Below are positions 21,251 to 31,379 of a DNA stretch of 64,000 nt, one piece after another (position 1 is the first letter of the stretch; every line of letters begins with the position of its first letter). Source of the stretch: Closterium sp. Naga37s-1 (taxonomy: Eukaryota > Streptophyta > Zygnematophyceae > Desmidiales > Closteriaceae); NCBI GenBank assembly GCA_947471745.1, contig CANJKZ010000142.1, forward strand, positions 2,018,501 through 2,082,500. Direction: 5' to 3'. A program made the translations under genes and the position numbers. The notes beneath the pieces were generated by a model, which was given only the letters and a program-made list of their open reading frames with translations, was not told the DNA's origin and made no database searches.

Positions 21251-23450
21251 GAGTCCACCACCTGTCCAGTCGCAGTCACTGTTACCGCTTGCCTCTCCGC
21301 TGCCTGGTCCTTCTCCTTACGCTGGGCCGACTAGAGGTCTTACGGAGCGTCGTGAGCCTCAGTCTCGTCCTGCGTCGCCTGAGTCTCGTCCTGAGTCGCC
21401 TGAGTCTCGTCCAGAGTCGTCTGTCCGCGCTGTCCGCGCTGGTCGTCGTGCTCCGTGTCAGCGTCCTCCTCCTTTACTTGGCACTCACTATATGACTCTG
21501 CGTCCTTCCACTGCTCCACAGCGTGTCCCTCTGCCGTCTCCTCATGTGTCCTCTCTTCCTGACGGTCCGGACCCGGAGTCTGACTCTCTTCGTGCTGCCA
21601 GTCCTACTGTCACGCCTTTCCTCGCCACTGTTGTCACTGACCCTACCTTTGAGTCCTCTGCTGCGTCTGCTCTAGTCGCTGAGTTGGTTGACTTTGCTGC
21701 CGCCTGTCGTCTAGACTACGCCGCTAGCCTTGTTGCTGAGTCTGAGTCTGTCTGTCCTCCGTCCGTCGGGGGTGAGGACAGACAGGAGGAGTTTGAGTGC
21801 TTTGCCACTGCTTTACCTCATCTCGTGTCCATGCTGCTTGCCCCTGAGGGAGACCCGGATGCACCAGACATCCCGACCCCGCGCTCTTACGCAGAGGCGA
21901 TAGAGGGTCCCTACTCCTCTCAGTGGCAGACAGCCATGGACGCAGAGATGGCTTCCTAGAAGTCCACAGGCACCTACGTCGACAAGGTTCCCCCACCTGG
22001 GGCGAACATCGTCAGTGGCATGTGGATTTTCAGGGTGAAGCGGCCGCCGGGTTCTCCGCCTGTCTTCAAGGCGCGTTACGTTGCACGAGGCTTCAGTCAG
22101 CGAGAGGGAGTTGACTTCATCCAGACCTTCTCCTCCACCCCGAAGATGACCACTCTTCGGGTTCTGCTGCACGTCGCCGCTCAGCGTGACTACGAGCTCC
22201 ACTCTCTTGACTTCATAACTGCTTTCCTACAGGGCAGCCTGCACGAGGAGATCTGGCTGCGCCGCCCACCTGGCTTCACTGGGTCGTTCCCTGCTGGTAC
22301 CCAGTGGAGCCTCCGGCGGCCAGTCTACGGTCTCCGCCAGGCACCCCGTGAGTGGCACGACACACTGAGGACTACTCTTGCTGCTCTTGGGTTTGCTCCT
22401 TCTACTGCTGACCCGTCGCTGTTTCTACGCACCGACACCACTCTGCCGCCGTTCTACGTTCTCGTGTACGTAGACGACTTGGTCTTTGCGACTTCTGACA
22501 CTGAGGAACTTGCCCACGTGAAGTCGGAGCTGCAGAAGAGACACACGTGCACATACCTGGGTGAGCTGACAAGCTATCTTGGCTTGCGGATCACCCGGGA
22601 CAGAGCACAGCGCACCATCACCTTGACTCAGTCACACATGGTGCAGCAGGTCCTTCAGCGCTTCTGCTTCACGTACTCCTCGCCTCAGTCCACTCCTCTG
22701 CCTACCGGTCACTCGCTCTCAGCTCTGCCTTCGGATGAGTCCATAAAGCCGAGTGGCCCGTATCCAGAGCTTGTGGGCTGCCTCATGTACCTGATGACCT
22801 GCACTCGACCTGACCTTGCATACCCTCTTAGCATCCTAGCACGCTATGTCGCTCCTGGCCGTCACCGGAAGGAGCACATGGATGCCGCTAAGAGGGTGTT
22901 GCGCTACTTGTGTAGTACGTCGGGCATGGGGCTTGTGCTTGGAGGACGGAGCGACGTTGTCCTCACTGGGCACTCAGACGCTTCTTGGGTTGACGACCAG
23001 GCTACGCAGCGGTCGTCTCAGGGTTACACCTTCAGCCTTGGCTCTGGTTCAGTTTCTTGGCGTTCTACACGCTCGTCTTCAGTTCTCAGCTCCAGTTGTG
23101 AGGCTGAGATCTACGCCACAGCCATGTCTGCACAGGAGTTACGCTGGCTCACCTACCTGCTGACCGACCTGGGAGAGCGGCCTCGTTCTCCTCCAGTGCT
23201 GTACGTCGACAACAAGGCCGCCATTGCCTTGTGTCAGGAGCACAGACTGGAGCACAGAACGAAGCACATCGCTCTGCGCTACTTCCTTGCTCGAGAGTTG
23301 CAGTAGCGTGGTCAGCTTCGTCTTGCTTACGTGGCCACTCGGGCCAACACTGCTGATGTGTTCACCAAGGCGCTTCAGCCTTGTGATCATCAGCGTTTCT
23401 GTACTGTTCTAGGCCTTTTGCCTACTATGCCTCACTTGCTTACTTCTTGA
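21251..23450 (+). pseudogene. Element E RT and RNase H
   Basis: A spacer with repeated S-R-P-E-S-P leads to RT. TAG at 21957-21959 replaces the Trp of MASWKST. RT then reads well: MWIFRVKRPPGSPPVFKARY, LDFITAFLQGSLHEEIWL, VLVYVDDLVFAT. RNase H carries LTGHSDASWVDD, SSCEAEIYA and YVDNKAAIAL. TAG at 23305-23307 replaces Gln in LQQRG, and the end LLTS is at 23450. Compared with I, nine codons (CALGTDVLE) are deleted near 21777. Confidence 0.88.
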
Positions 23451-23681
23451 CTCTGCTTGTACTATGATCTCTATATATATATACCTGCATGCTTACACTT
23501 GCTAGGTTGTGATCACTGTACCTCTTGTTATATTATCAAACTGCATGTGAACTGGTCTTGTGACCGCTTGCTTGTGCTCGGAATTTGTGTGGTTTCCTTG
23601 AGATCCACCCTGAGCTTGCTTTGCTTTGCTTTGACTGGTCTTGTGACCATCTGGTTGTCTCCCACTTCGCCTATGGGGGTG
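23451..23681 (+). other. 3' untranslated region and polypurine tract of E
   Basis: Non-coding, AT-richer DNA ending in GCCTATGGGGGTG just before the LTR. The same 3' UTR pattern (CTGCATGTGAACTGG, ATCCACCCTGAGCTTGC) recurs in G, I and H. Confidence 0.75.
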
Positions 23682-23820
23682 TGTCAAACATTGTACATGT
23701 TTATATTGTGTAGGCTATAGTGGGTATAGCCTTAGAGAGTACAACACATTGCTAGGGTTTCCTACTTGTATCACCCTGCTGCCTAGTTCATTCATTCTCG
23801 TTCAGTTCTACATTCTAACA
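23682..23820 (+). repeat. 3' LTR of E
   Basis: 139 bp from TGTCAAACATTG to CATTCTAACA. It carries the shared core GTAGGCTATAGTGGGTA and ACTTGTATCACCCTG. It is followed by D coding sequence at 23821. Confidence 0.92.
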
Positions 23821-23892
23821 GTTCGAGTACTGTATGCTGCGGACTGGACAGAGCCACGTCACCAGCAGCGACACTCCAGAGGCGAAGGGGAG

Positions 23893-24338
23893 TGTTGGAA
23901 ACAAGTGATTTAAGCGCCTCTGTCGCGTCGAAACACTAAGTCATAAACGAAGCGAAACACAGCGAAGCATCAGCGAGTCAACCCTCGGAGGTTGAGCAAC
24001 TGCTGGAGGTTACGCGAAAGTCAAAAGTCAGCGACCTTTGACCTGACAAGTACAGCACGACAGCAAGGACAAACAGCTGACTCGTTATTGAGCAGTTGCC
24101 CGAGTCGTCACTGTATCGAACCGCAACAGCAATAGTAAAACGGTTATTAACTGTATCTCTTCGTATTCCTTGTACTCTTATAAAAGCTTGTATCTCTTTG
24201 TTCTAATTAATCTACTTTGCCCTCACATACCAGCGCAAGGTGGTTCACAGACTTATCACTAAAACGCTTCCGCTATTACATTGTTCCTACTCAGACTTTA
24301 GTCCTGCAAAGATCCTAAGGGCTTTTCTCAGCCCAACA
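23893..24338 (+). repeat. 3' LTR of element D
   Basis: 446 bp from TGTTGGAAACAA to GCCCAACA, with 5-bp inverted ends. It is preceded by the purine tract AGGCGAAGGGGAG and matches the minus-strand LTR at 26750-27195 over the full length. It carries a TATAAAAG box at 24179-24186. Confidence 0.93.
24179..24186 (+). promoter_or_regulatory. TATA box in D LTR
   Basis: TATAAAAG in the second half of the LTR, a plausible RNA polymerase II core promoter for the element. The same octamer survives in the duplicated patch at about 16142-16149. Confidence 0.6.
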
Positions 24339-24396
24339 ATGGCCGTTATTCAATTACAAGCGCCACCCCTAAAAAAAACGATTTTATTATAAGCGC

Positions 24397-24422
24397 ATAT
24401 GCGCCTATCCGGGGTAATACGG
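24397..24422 (-). repeat. Right terminal inverted repeat of the pogo-like element
   Basis: Reverse complement reads CCGTATTACCCCGGATAGGCGCAT. It is preceded inside the element by ACAAGCGCCACCCCTAA and TTATAAGCGCATATGCG and followed by TA at 24423. Beyond it, 24450-24510 holds further weak TATAGG-x-GC motifs that may be an older related relic. Confidence 0.83.
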
Positions 24423-24424
24423 TA

Positions 24425-25148
24425 GGGGGCTGAAGAAATAGACGGGCGTGCTTATAAATTGGAAACCGAATATAGGTGCATTAGTACGATCATAGGAGCA
24501 TGCGCAAAATATATGGATGGACGTGTATAGGAGGAAATCCAGAACAATTGTATACGTGGAACATGTACTCAATAATGTACTAAATTCAAGTAGTATCCTT
24601 TTAGTAATTAGTTATATGCAAAACGTCCGTCACCATTTCATAATTACGGTGCAGCGAGATTTGGAGGTATGTAAACCGATCGACAGGGCAAGACAACGCG
24701 AACGAGCTAGGCGAAAACCAAGGGCAACAACTGGCTCGGAAGTGGCCAAGGTTAGAGGAGCGGCTCGAGAGTGGTTTGGGGCCGACAAGTCAGTCCCAAC
24801 CAGCTTTCTCGAGGAGATCGGGTGCTACCCGACCGACGCGAAACGCACAGACGAGCGCGCAAAGCGGAATGTACCAGAATGAATCGAAGGAACATTCCAG
24901 GCCACTTTTCCCGCACCTTCATCTCTCCGCAGCGCACGGAGCCTGCGTGCTGCCCTCCTGTCTGCTCGCCTCCCTCCCCGACAACCCCAAGGCCTTCCCT
25001 CTCCACCTCTCCTCCACTCCACTCACCACCCTCACACCTGCGCACTACAAATCACTCGCGTACGCTCATTCCTCTCATCGCTCTCCAGCTTCGCTTTCTC
25101 TAGTCACTAGCTCTCAGCCTTCCGTTGCCGTTTTCATTCAACGTCAGC
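24425..25148 (+). other. Upstream region of the candidate host gene
   Basis: No transposon homology beyond weak pogo-like motifs at 24450-24510. From about 24900 the strand becomes pyrimidine-rich (CCTCTCCACCTCTCCTCC, CTCTCCAGCTTCGCTTTC), typical of a eukaryotic 5' UTR. A 121-codon frame at 24517-24882 has no recognisable features and I do not call it a gene. Confidence 0.45.
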
Positions 25149-26069
25149 ATGGCCTCAGTTTCCCGCTCTCCGTCGTATGTTGCAGCGCTGAGCTTCTGGA
25201 AGAGTCTCGGCAGGGAGGACTCGACGGCATCACGCCGCGTTCAGCCGCTGAGCGAGTCGTCCAGCGGCGGATCGAACGACATGTGCCGTTCTTCCGCCGT
25301 CACGGCCCGCTGCAACACCAACAATGATACTAGCGATGACGCCGGCGCCGGCTGCAACGATGCCTGCTCTCGCGACGACACAGCAGCGCCGCCAATGCTT
25401 CCAATGCTTCCACATGTGACGTCGCATCAAGCGCCGACGCAAGATCCGGCTTCAAGGTTAGATCAAGTGACGCTTAAAGCGGCCGATTGTGCCGAATCAA
25501 AAACTGCTGCAACGTCGGATTCCGCAGCATCGCAACGTGCAGCATCAGAATCTGCAGAGTCGGAGTCTGCAGCTTTAGACTCTCCCGCATCGCAACCTGC
25601 AGCATCGGCGAAATCTGCAGCATCGGCGGAATCTGCTGTATCGGCGGAATCTGGAGCATTGGCGGAATCTGCTGTATCGGCGGAATCTGCTGTATCGGCG
25701 AAATCTGCTGTATCGGCGGACTCTTCAGCTTCGGCGCATTCTGCGGCTTCGGCGCATTCTGCAGCGTCGGCGCATTGTGCAGCGTCGGAATGTGCAGCGT
25801 CGGCGGATTGTGCAGCGCATTCCCGAGCGTCAACGGCGTCAGCAGGTCGCAGCAGGGCAGCACATATTGTACCGCCGACGCGCATCCCGAAACCGAGCAG
25901 CAAGGGAGTGAATGTGAGGCGCGTGGAGGGAGCGACTCTGATTCCCAGGCCTAGCTGTGCTGCACTGCACAGGGAGGTGCGGGGAGTGCAACTTGAAGCT
26001 GCACGCAAGCGCCCTAGCACAACACCCAAGGTCGTGCTCGCTACCTCAAGGCGCCCATGGCGGCCTTGA
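25149..26069 (+). CDS. Hypothetical Ala/Ser-rich protein, possible host gene
   Basis: 306-codon frame from the ATG at 25149 (MASVSRSPSYVAALSFW), chosen because it follows a pyrimidine-rich leader; an in-frame ATG exists 24 bases upstream. The middle (about residues 120-235) is a hexad-like repeat of S-A-E-S-A-V and relatives encoded by 15-18-bp units. The C-terminus is basic and Pro-rich (RIPKPSSKGVNVRRVEG; LIPRPSC) and ends RRPWRP. No known domain is recognised. It has no counterpart elsewhere in the window, unlike all other long frames. A-rich DNA follows at 26085-26150. It may be a real gene, one exon of one, or a chance frame over a repeat. Confidence 0.45.
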   Translation: MASVSRSPSYVAALSFWKSLGREDSTASRRVQPLSESSSGGSNDMCRSSAVTARCNTNNDTSDDAGAGCNDACSRDDTAAPPMLPMLPHVTSHQAPTQDPASRLDQVTLKAADCAESKTAATSDSAASQRAASESAESESAALDSPASQPAASAKSAASAESAVSAESGALAESAVSAESAVSAKSAVSADSSASAHSAASAHSAASAHCAASECAASADCAAHSRASTASAGRSRAAHIVPPTRIPKPSSKGVNVRRVEGATLIPRPSCAALHREVRGVQLEAARKRPSTTPKVVLATSRRPWRP

Positions 26070-26377
26070 CTGCTGCAGTGAGAACAAAATGAATGGTAAA
26101 AAAAAGAGGAAAAACAAAACGAATAAAAAACAACAACAAAAAAATGCAGACGGAGAATGAAGGGAATGGTGGGATGGGTAAAGGCGGCGGATGACACAGA
26201 AGCACAGCAGTGAAGAGCGAGTGGGGGGTTGTGGGGCGGTTTGGGGATGCGGGGTGGGGACCATGGTGGGACACTACCCTTTTTTGCAGCCTGCTTCACA
26301 GCAGGGTGTTTGTGGGAGTGTGGGTTTGCTGACCTTGGTGGATGGAGGGTGGAAGGCCAAAAAAACTGCTGCTCTGC
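26070..26377. other. A-rich and GT-rich spacer after the candidate gene
   Basis: Contains AAAAAAAAGAGGAAAAAC and CAACAACAAAAAAATGC near 26097-26145, then G/T-rich unique sequence. No gene or repeat is recognised. The A-rich run could be a 3' UTR or the mark of a retrocopy. Confidence 0.4.
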
Positions 26378-26749
26378 TGATGTGCTCCTGAAGGGATGGC
26401 TCAGGACTGATGTGCTCCTGAAGGGATGGCTCAGAACTGATGTGCTCCTGAAGGGATGGCTCAGGACTGATGTGCTCCTGAAGGGATGGCTCAGGACTGA
26501 TGTGCTCCTGAAGGGATGGCTCAGGACTGATGTGCTCCTGAAGGGATGGCTCAGGACTGATGTGCTCCTGAAGGGATGGCTCAGGACTGATGTGCTCCTG
26601 AAGGGATGGCTCAGGACTGATGTGCTCCTGAAGGGATGGCTCAGGACTGATGTGCTCCTGAAGGGATGGCTCAGGACTGATGTGCTCCTGAAGGGATGGC
26701 TCAGGACTGATGTGCTCCTGAAGGGATGGCTCAGGACTGATGTGCTCCT
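26378..26749. repeat. 30-bp minisatellite, 12 full units
   Basis: Twelve units of a 30-bp sequence containing GATGTGCTCCTGAAGGGATG plus GCTCAGGACT, all but one identical (TCAGAACT variant in the third). Being a multiple of three, it stays open as L-K-G-W-L-R-T-D-V-L in one frame. A partial thirteenth unit is cut by the D-family LTR at 26750. It has no spacers, so it is not a CRISPR. Confidence 0.95.
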
Positions 26750-27195
26750 TGTTGGGCTGAGAAAAAGCCCTTAGGATCTTTGCAGGACTAAACTCTGAGT
26801 AGGATTGATGTAATAGCGGAAGCGTTTAACGATAAGTCTGTGAACCACCTTGCGCTAGTATGTGAGGGCAAAGTAGATTGACTAAAGCAAAGAGATACAA
26901 GATTATATAAGAGTACAAGGAATACGAAGTGATACGGTTGCAACTACTTTACTGTTGCTGTTGCGGTTCGATACAGTGACGACTCGGGCAACTGCTCTGT
27001 GACGAGTCAGTTGTGTGTCCTTGCTGTCGCGCTGTACTTGTCAGGTCAAAGGTCGCTGACCTTTGACTTTCGCGTAACCTCCAGCAACTGCTCAACCTCC
27101 GAGGGTTGACTCGCCAGTGCTTTGATATGCTTTGCTTCGCTTCTGACTTGGTGTTTCGACACGACAGAGGCGCTTACAATTAATTGTTTCCAACA
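26750..27195 (-). repeat. 3' LTR of the minus-strand D copy
   Basis: 446 bp with TGTTGGGC and TCCAACA termini in plus-strand reading, full-length match to 23893-24338 with scattered differences. It is inserted directly in the 30-bp minisatellite. Confidence 0.92.
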
Positions 27196-29180
27196 CTCCC
27201 CTTCGCTTCTGGAGTGTCGCTGCTGGTGACGTGGCTCTGTCCAGTCAGCAGCATGCAGTACTCGAACTTCTGCTTTCCGAGCTTCTTGGTCAAGTAGTCA
27301 GCTGCCATCTCAGTCGTGGGACAGTATGACAGTTCGAGTCTCCCCTTCTCGATCTCGTCCTTCACGAAGAAGTATCGCAAGGCGATGTGTTTCGTCCTGT
27401 TCGCGAAGCCGTTTTTGTTGGCTATGCGAATGGCCGACTGGTTGTCGCAGAACAGGGTGAAGTTTGGTAACTGGGCTAGCTTGGCTTCTTCCAAGAGTTC
27501 GCGAAGGTACAGTCCTTCCTTGGTGGCTGAGCAGAGTGCGATATATTCTGCTTCAGCTGAAGAGAGGGCGATTAATTCTTGCTTGCTCGACTGCCAGGAG
27601 ATAGGCCCGATAGGCTCGAAGCGATAGATGTAGCCGGTGCGCGAGCGTGTGTTGTCGGAGTCGCCGGCGTGATCGGCGTCAACGTAGCCGATTAGTTTAG
27701 GTGCTGTAGTCCCGTTCTTGTGATAGGTCAGGCCGATCGTCGGAGTGCTGACGAGGTAGTGAAGAGCGCGGTCGAGCTCCGCCATGTGCTCTGCTTCGGG
27801 TCTTTTGAGGTAGGTGGCGAGTTGACTCGCAGAGTATGATAGGTCCGGACGGCAGGTGACGGCTGCGAAGAGAAGGCAGCCCAGCTTTCTCTGGTAGTCG
27901 CGTATACCGGCGGGTTTTAGCAGAGTGGATCCTTCCTTGTTGTTTCCTGCCGCGTAGCGATATGGCGTGGAGATAGTGGTCGGCGTGAGTGCGAAGCGTT
28001 TAGCGATGGTGTCGGCGTATTTCGCGGCGCTGAGGTAGATTGCGTATTCTTCTTCTTGAATGTTGAGGCCGAGGTATTGCGTGACGGTGGATGAGACTCT
28101 GAGCGTGAGATCTTGCGGTAGCTCCCCTTCGAACCAGGTGGTGAACCCGTCGGTTGAGCCGATGTAGAGCAAATCGTCTACGTAGACGATTAGCAGGATG
28201 TAGTCGGTGCCCTTGGTGAGCCGGTACATGCCTTGGTCGTGAGGTAGCTGGCGGAATCCGATGCGAATGAGTCTTGCGTGCAGGTACTGTTGCCACAACC
28301 TCGGAGCTTGTTTGATGCCATAGAGCGACTTCAACAGCTGACAGCCTTGATTAGGCTCTCCGTTGGAGCCGTGCGGTAGCTCGACGAAGATTTCTGCGTC
28401 GACAGGTGCGTAGAGAAATGCGTTGGCGACGTCAATTTGCCGCAGCTTCTTCTTCTTCATGGCGGCGATCGCGAGAAGAATTTGTAATGACGTGTGTCGG
28501 CTGACTGGAGCGAACGTCTCAGTGAAGTCGTGCCCATGTTCTCGGTCGAAGCCGCGTACGACCCAGCGTGCTTTGAACTTGTTGATGGTGCCGTCCGCCT
28601 TTGTCTTCACACGGAAGACCCACTTCCCAGTGAGTATAGTCTTGTTTCGTGCCACTCCGATGGGAACAATATTCCAGGTGTTGCGTTCCTCCTATGATTT
28701 CAGCTCCTTGTCCATGGCTTCGCGCCATTTTTCCTTATGCTCCCCCCCCAGAGCCTGCTGAACTGTAGCAGGCTCCTAAGGAATGGTTGCGCCGTGAACC
28801 GCGGTGACGAGGCCAAGTATTTGGAGTCCACTCTGTGTGTAGCGGGGGAGTGTTGTGTCCTCGGGATAAACTGCTTCATCTCCCGCTTCTGGTGTTGGGT
28901 TGAAATTTGGTCCTACGCGCTCTGCTTCGTCGGTGTTGACTTGTGCAGGTGTAACATAACCGTTGTCGGCGAAGTGATAGTACACTTCGGCGTTGATGCT
29001 GTCGCGTGGATTTTCGTCGTCCATCGGGACATCAACCGAGCAGTAGGGGAGAGGTCCGGCTTCCTCCGAGGCTCCTTCCACGTTTTGCTCATCCAGGTCA
29101 GCTTCATCTTCTGCCGAAGCGAAGGCTCGGTCCCCACGAAATCCGCCTGTGACATCTCGTGAGGTCTCCAAGTTGTACAG
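27196..29180 (-). pseudogene. pol: D-family RT and RNase H
   Basis: The open frame 28655-27180 covers RT from WVFRVKTKADG through LRQIDVANAFLYAP and YVDDLLYIGSTD, then RNase H with VDADHAGD, S-S-A-E-A-E-Y-I-A-L and F-C-D-N-Q-S-A-I. All catalytic motifs are intact. Upstream, two nonsense codons (TAG near 28693 and near 28775) interrupt the linker/RT start. The C-terminus is GNN just inside the LTR, as in D. Confidence 0.88.
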
Positions 29181-31379
29181 GGTGCCACTCACGGGGTGCC
29201 TGGCGGAGACTGTAGACTGGCCGCCGGAGGCTCCACTGGGTACCAGCAGGGAACGACCCAGTGAAGCCAGGTGGGCGGCGCAGCCATATCTCCTCGTGCA
29301 GGCTGCCCTGTAGGAAAGTAGTGCTGAAGTCAAGAGAGTGGAGCTCGTAGTCACGCTGAGCGGCGACGTGCAGCAGAACCCGAAGAGTGGTCATCTTCGG
29401 GGTCGGGGAGAAGGTCTGGAAGAAGTCAACACCCTCTCGCTGACTGAAGCCTCGTGCAACGTAACGCGCCTTGAAGACAGGCGGAGAACCCGGCGGCCGC
29501 TTCACCCTGAAAATCCACATGCCACTGACGATGTTCGCCCCAGGTGGGGGAACCTCGTCGACGTAGGTGCCTGTGGACTTCCAGGATGCCATCTCTGCGT
29601 CCATGGCTGTCTGCCACTGAGAGGAGTAGGGACCCTCTATCGCCTCTGCGTAAGAGCGCGGGGTCGGGATGTCTGGTGCATCCGGGTCTCCCTCAGGGGC
29701 AAGCAGCATGGACACGAGATGAGGTAAAGCAGCGGCAAGGCACTCAAACTCCTCCTGTCTGTCCTCAAGGACGTCCGTGCCAAGAGCACACTCACCCCCG
29801 ACGGACGGAGGACAGACAGACTCAGACTCAGCAACAAGGCTAGCGGCGTAGTCTAGACGACAGGCGGCAGCAAAGTCAACCAACTCAGCGACTAGAGCAG
29901 ACGCAGCAGAGGACTCAAAGGTAGGGTCAGTGATAACAGTGGCGAGGAAACGCGTGACAGTAGGACTGGCAGCACGAAGAGAGTCAGACTCCGGGTCCGG
30001 ACCGTCAGGAAGAGAGGACGTAGGAGGAGACGGCAGAGGGACACGCTGTGGAGCAGTGGAAGGACGGAGAGTCATATAGTGAGTGCCAAGTACAGGAGGA
30101 GGACGCTGACGCGGAGCACGACGACCAGCGCGGACAGCGCGGACAGACGACTCTGGACGAGACTCAAGCGACTCAGGACGAGACTCAGGCGACGCAGGAC
30201 GAGACTCAGGCTCACGACGCTCCGTAAGACCTCTAGTCGGCCCAGCGTAAGGAGAAGGACCAGGCAGCGGAGAGGCAAGCGGTAACAGTGACTGCGACTG
30301 GACAGGTGGTGGACTCGGTAGGGGAGGAGAAGGACCAGTGGAGGGCGGGAGGCCAAGAACCTGCTGAAGGAGCGGAACGTAGTACGGCCGCGGCCGCTCA
30401 GCACCTCCTGAACCAGCAGAGACAGCACCAGCACCCTCAGCCCCAGGGTCTCCAGCTACAACTCCCGCAGCACCACCAGTAACCCCAGCAGCTCCAGTAC
30501 CTCCAGCTCCAACCCTCGCAGCAGCTCCAGTCCCAGCAGCTCCAGTACCTCCAGTACGAGCACCTCCAGAACCAGCGGCTCCAGCAGCTCCAGCACCAGC
30601 AGTACCTCCAGCAGCTCCAGCACCAGCAGCACCTCCAGCAGCACCTGCACCAGCAGCACCTCCAGCAGCTCCAGCACCAGTAGCACCTCCAGTAGCACCA
30701 GCAGCACCTCCAGCACCAGCAGCGCCTCCAGCAGCTCCAGCACCAGCAGCACCTCCAGCAGCACCACCAGCAGCACCAGCACCAGCAGCAGCTCCAGCTC
30801 CAGGGTCCGCGGCACCAGCAGTAGCTCCAGCTCCAGGGTCCAAAGGACCAGTAGCGCCACTCCGAAGACTGCAGTGCCGAGCGTACCACTCTCGGAGCCG
30901 CTGGGGAGAGGGCGGCTCCCGCCTAGGCGGGGAACCACGAGCACCAGCTCCAGCAGCACCCCTAGCCCCAGAAGCGCCCCTCCTGAGGCTGCAGTACCGC
31001 GAGTACCACTCCCGCAGCTGCTGTGAAGAGGGAGCGCCTCCAGGCGCAGCACGGTCAGTCGCAGCACCCCCAGGCTCAGTACCCTCAGACATAGCATTCT
31101 CAGGCTCAGCACCCCCAGACTCAACACCCTCAGGCTCAGCACCCCCAGACTCCTCACGCTCAGGCTCAGCACCCCCAGGCTCCGCACCCTCAGGCTCCGC
31201 ACCCCCAGGCTCCGCACCCCCAGGCTCCGCTCCCCCAGGCTCCGCACGCTCAGGCTCAGCACCCCTAGCAGGACGAGAGTCGACAGCTACCTCGACAGGC
31301 TCAACTGGGTCTACCTGGGACACACCTGAGGGAGCGGCACCCTGAGGGGGGAGGGGGTCTACCACAGCAGCACCTGGTG
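29181..31379 (-). pseudogene. F linker and RT N-terminal half
   Basis: Reads from the GAEPG-repeat linker (31070-31270) and Gly/Ala repeats (30440-30850) into RT (MWIFRVKRPPGSPP, LDFSTTFLQGS), stopping at LRQAPREWH. The open frame then runs on into D sequence in an unrelated frame, giving a meaningless tail. YVDD and RNase H are absent. Confidence 0.85.

Larger units (their letters stand above)
16358..23820 (+). mobile_element. Short-LTR copia element E, inserted in D
   Basis: Full internal region bounded by a 5' LTR lacking about its first 12 bases (16358-16484) and a complete 139-bp 3' LTR (23682-23820). The right flank is GTTCGAGTACTG, exactly D coding sequence, so E probably inserted at GTTCG in D's RNase H and the left flank was rearranged later. 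Three nonsense codons and three frame changes make it non-functional. Confidence 0.88.
11953..24338 (+). mobile_element. Copia retrotransposon D inside the pogo transposon
   Basis: Gag begins at 11953 directly against the transposase gene, so the 5' LTR and leader are missing. Coding continues in one frame to RT at 16122. A 230-bp patch copied from D's own LTR end plus pogo DNA follows (16123-16352), then element E. D resumes at 23821 with the last RNase H codons and a complete 446-bp 3' LTR (23893-24338). About 0.9 kb of RT/RNase H, present in the relative at 27265-28130, is lost. After the LTR the pogo right end continues. Confidence 0.88.
9678..24422 (-). mobile_element. Pogo/Tigger-like DNA transposon, split by copia D
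   Basis: The left end reads CTGTATCACCCCGGATA (9678) and the right end, in reverse complement, CCGTATTACCCCGGATA (from 24422). Both are bordered by TA (9676-9677 and 24423-24424), the Tc1/mariner/pogo target duplication. Similar AAGCGC-x-CCCCTAA motifs occur just inside both ends. Without the nested copia (11953-24338) the element is about 2.36 kb, a normal size for this family. The transposase gene is on the minus strand. Confidence 0.85.
26750..29180 (-). mobile_element. Copia D-family copy, 3' half
   Basis: Minus-strand fragment with a complete 3' LTR (26750-27195) and pol from the integrase-RT linker to the end of RNase H. It begins at the junction 29180/29181, where the codons for LYNLETS fuse to an E-like RT. 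It supplies the RT thumb and RNase H that D itself lost. Confidence 0.9.

Noticed and set aside
24517..24882. A 121-codon frame upstream of the candidate host gene
   Set aside because: No recognisable domain, mixed composition, and it overlaps the probable promoter/5' UTR region; not enough support.
26378..26749. Possible CRISPR array
   Set aside because: The 30-bp units are directly abutting with no spacers, and the setting is eukaryotic; it is a minisatellite.
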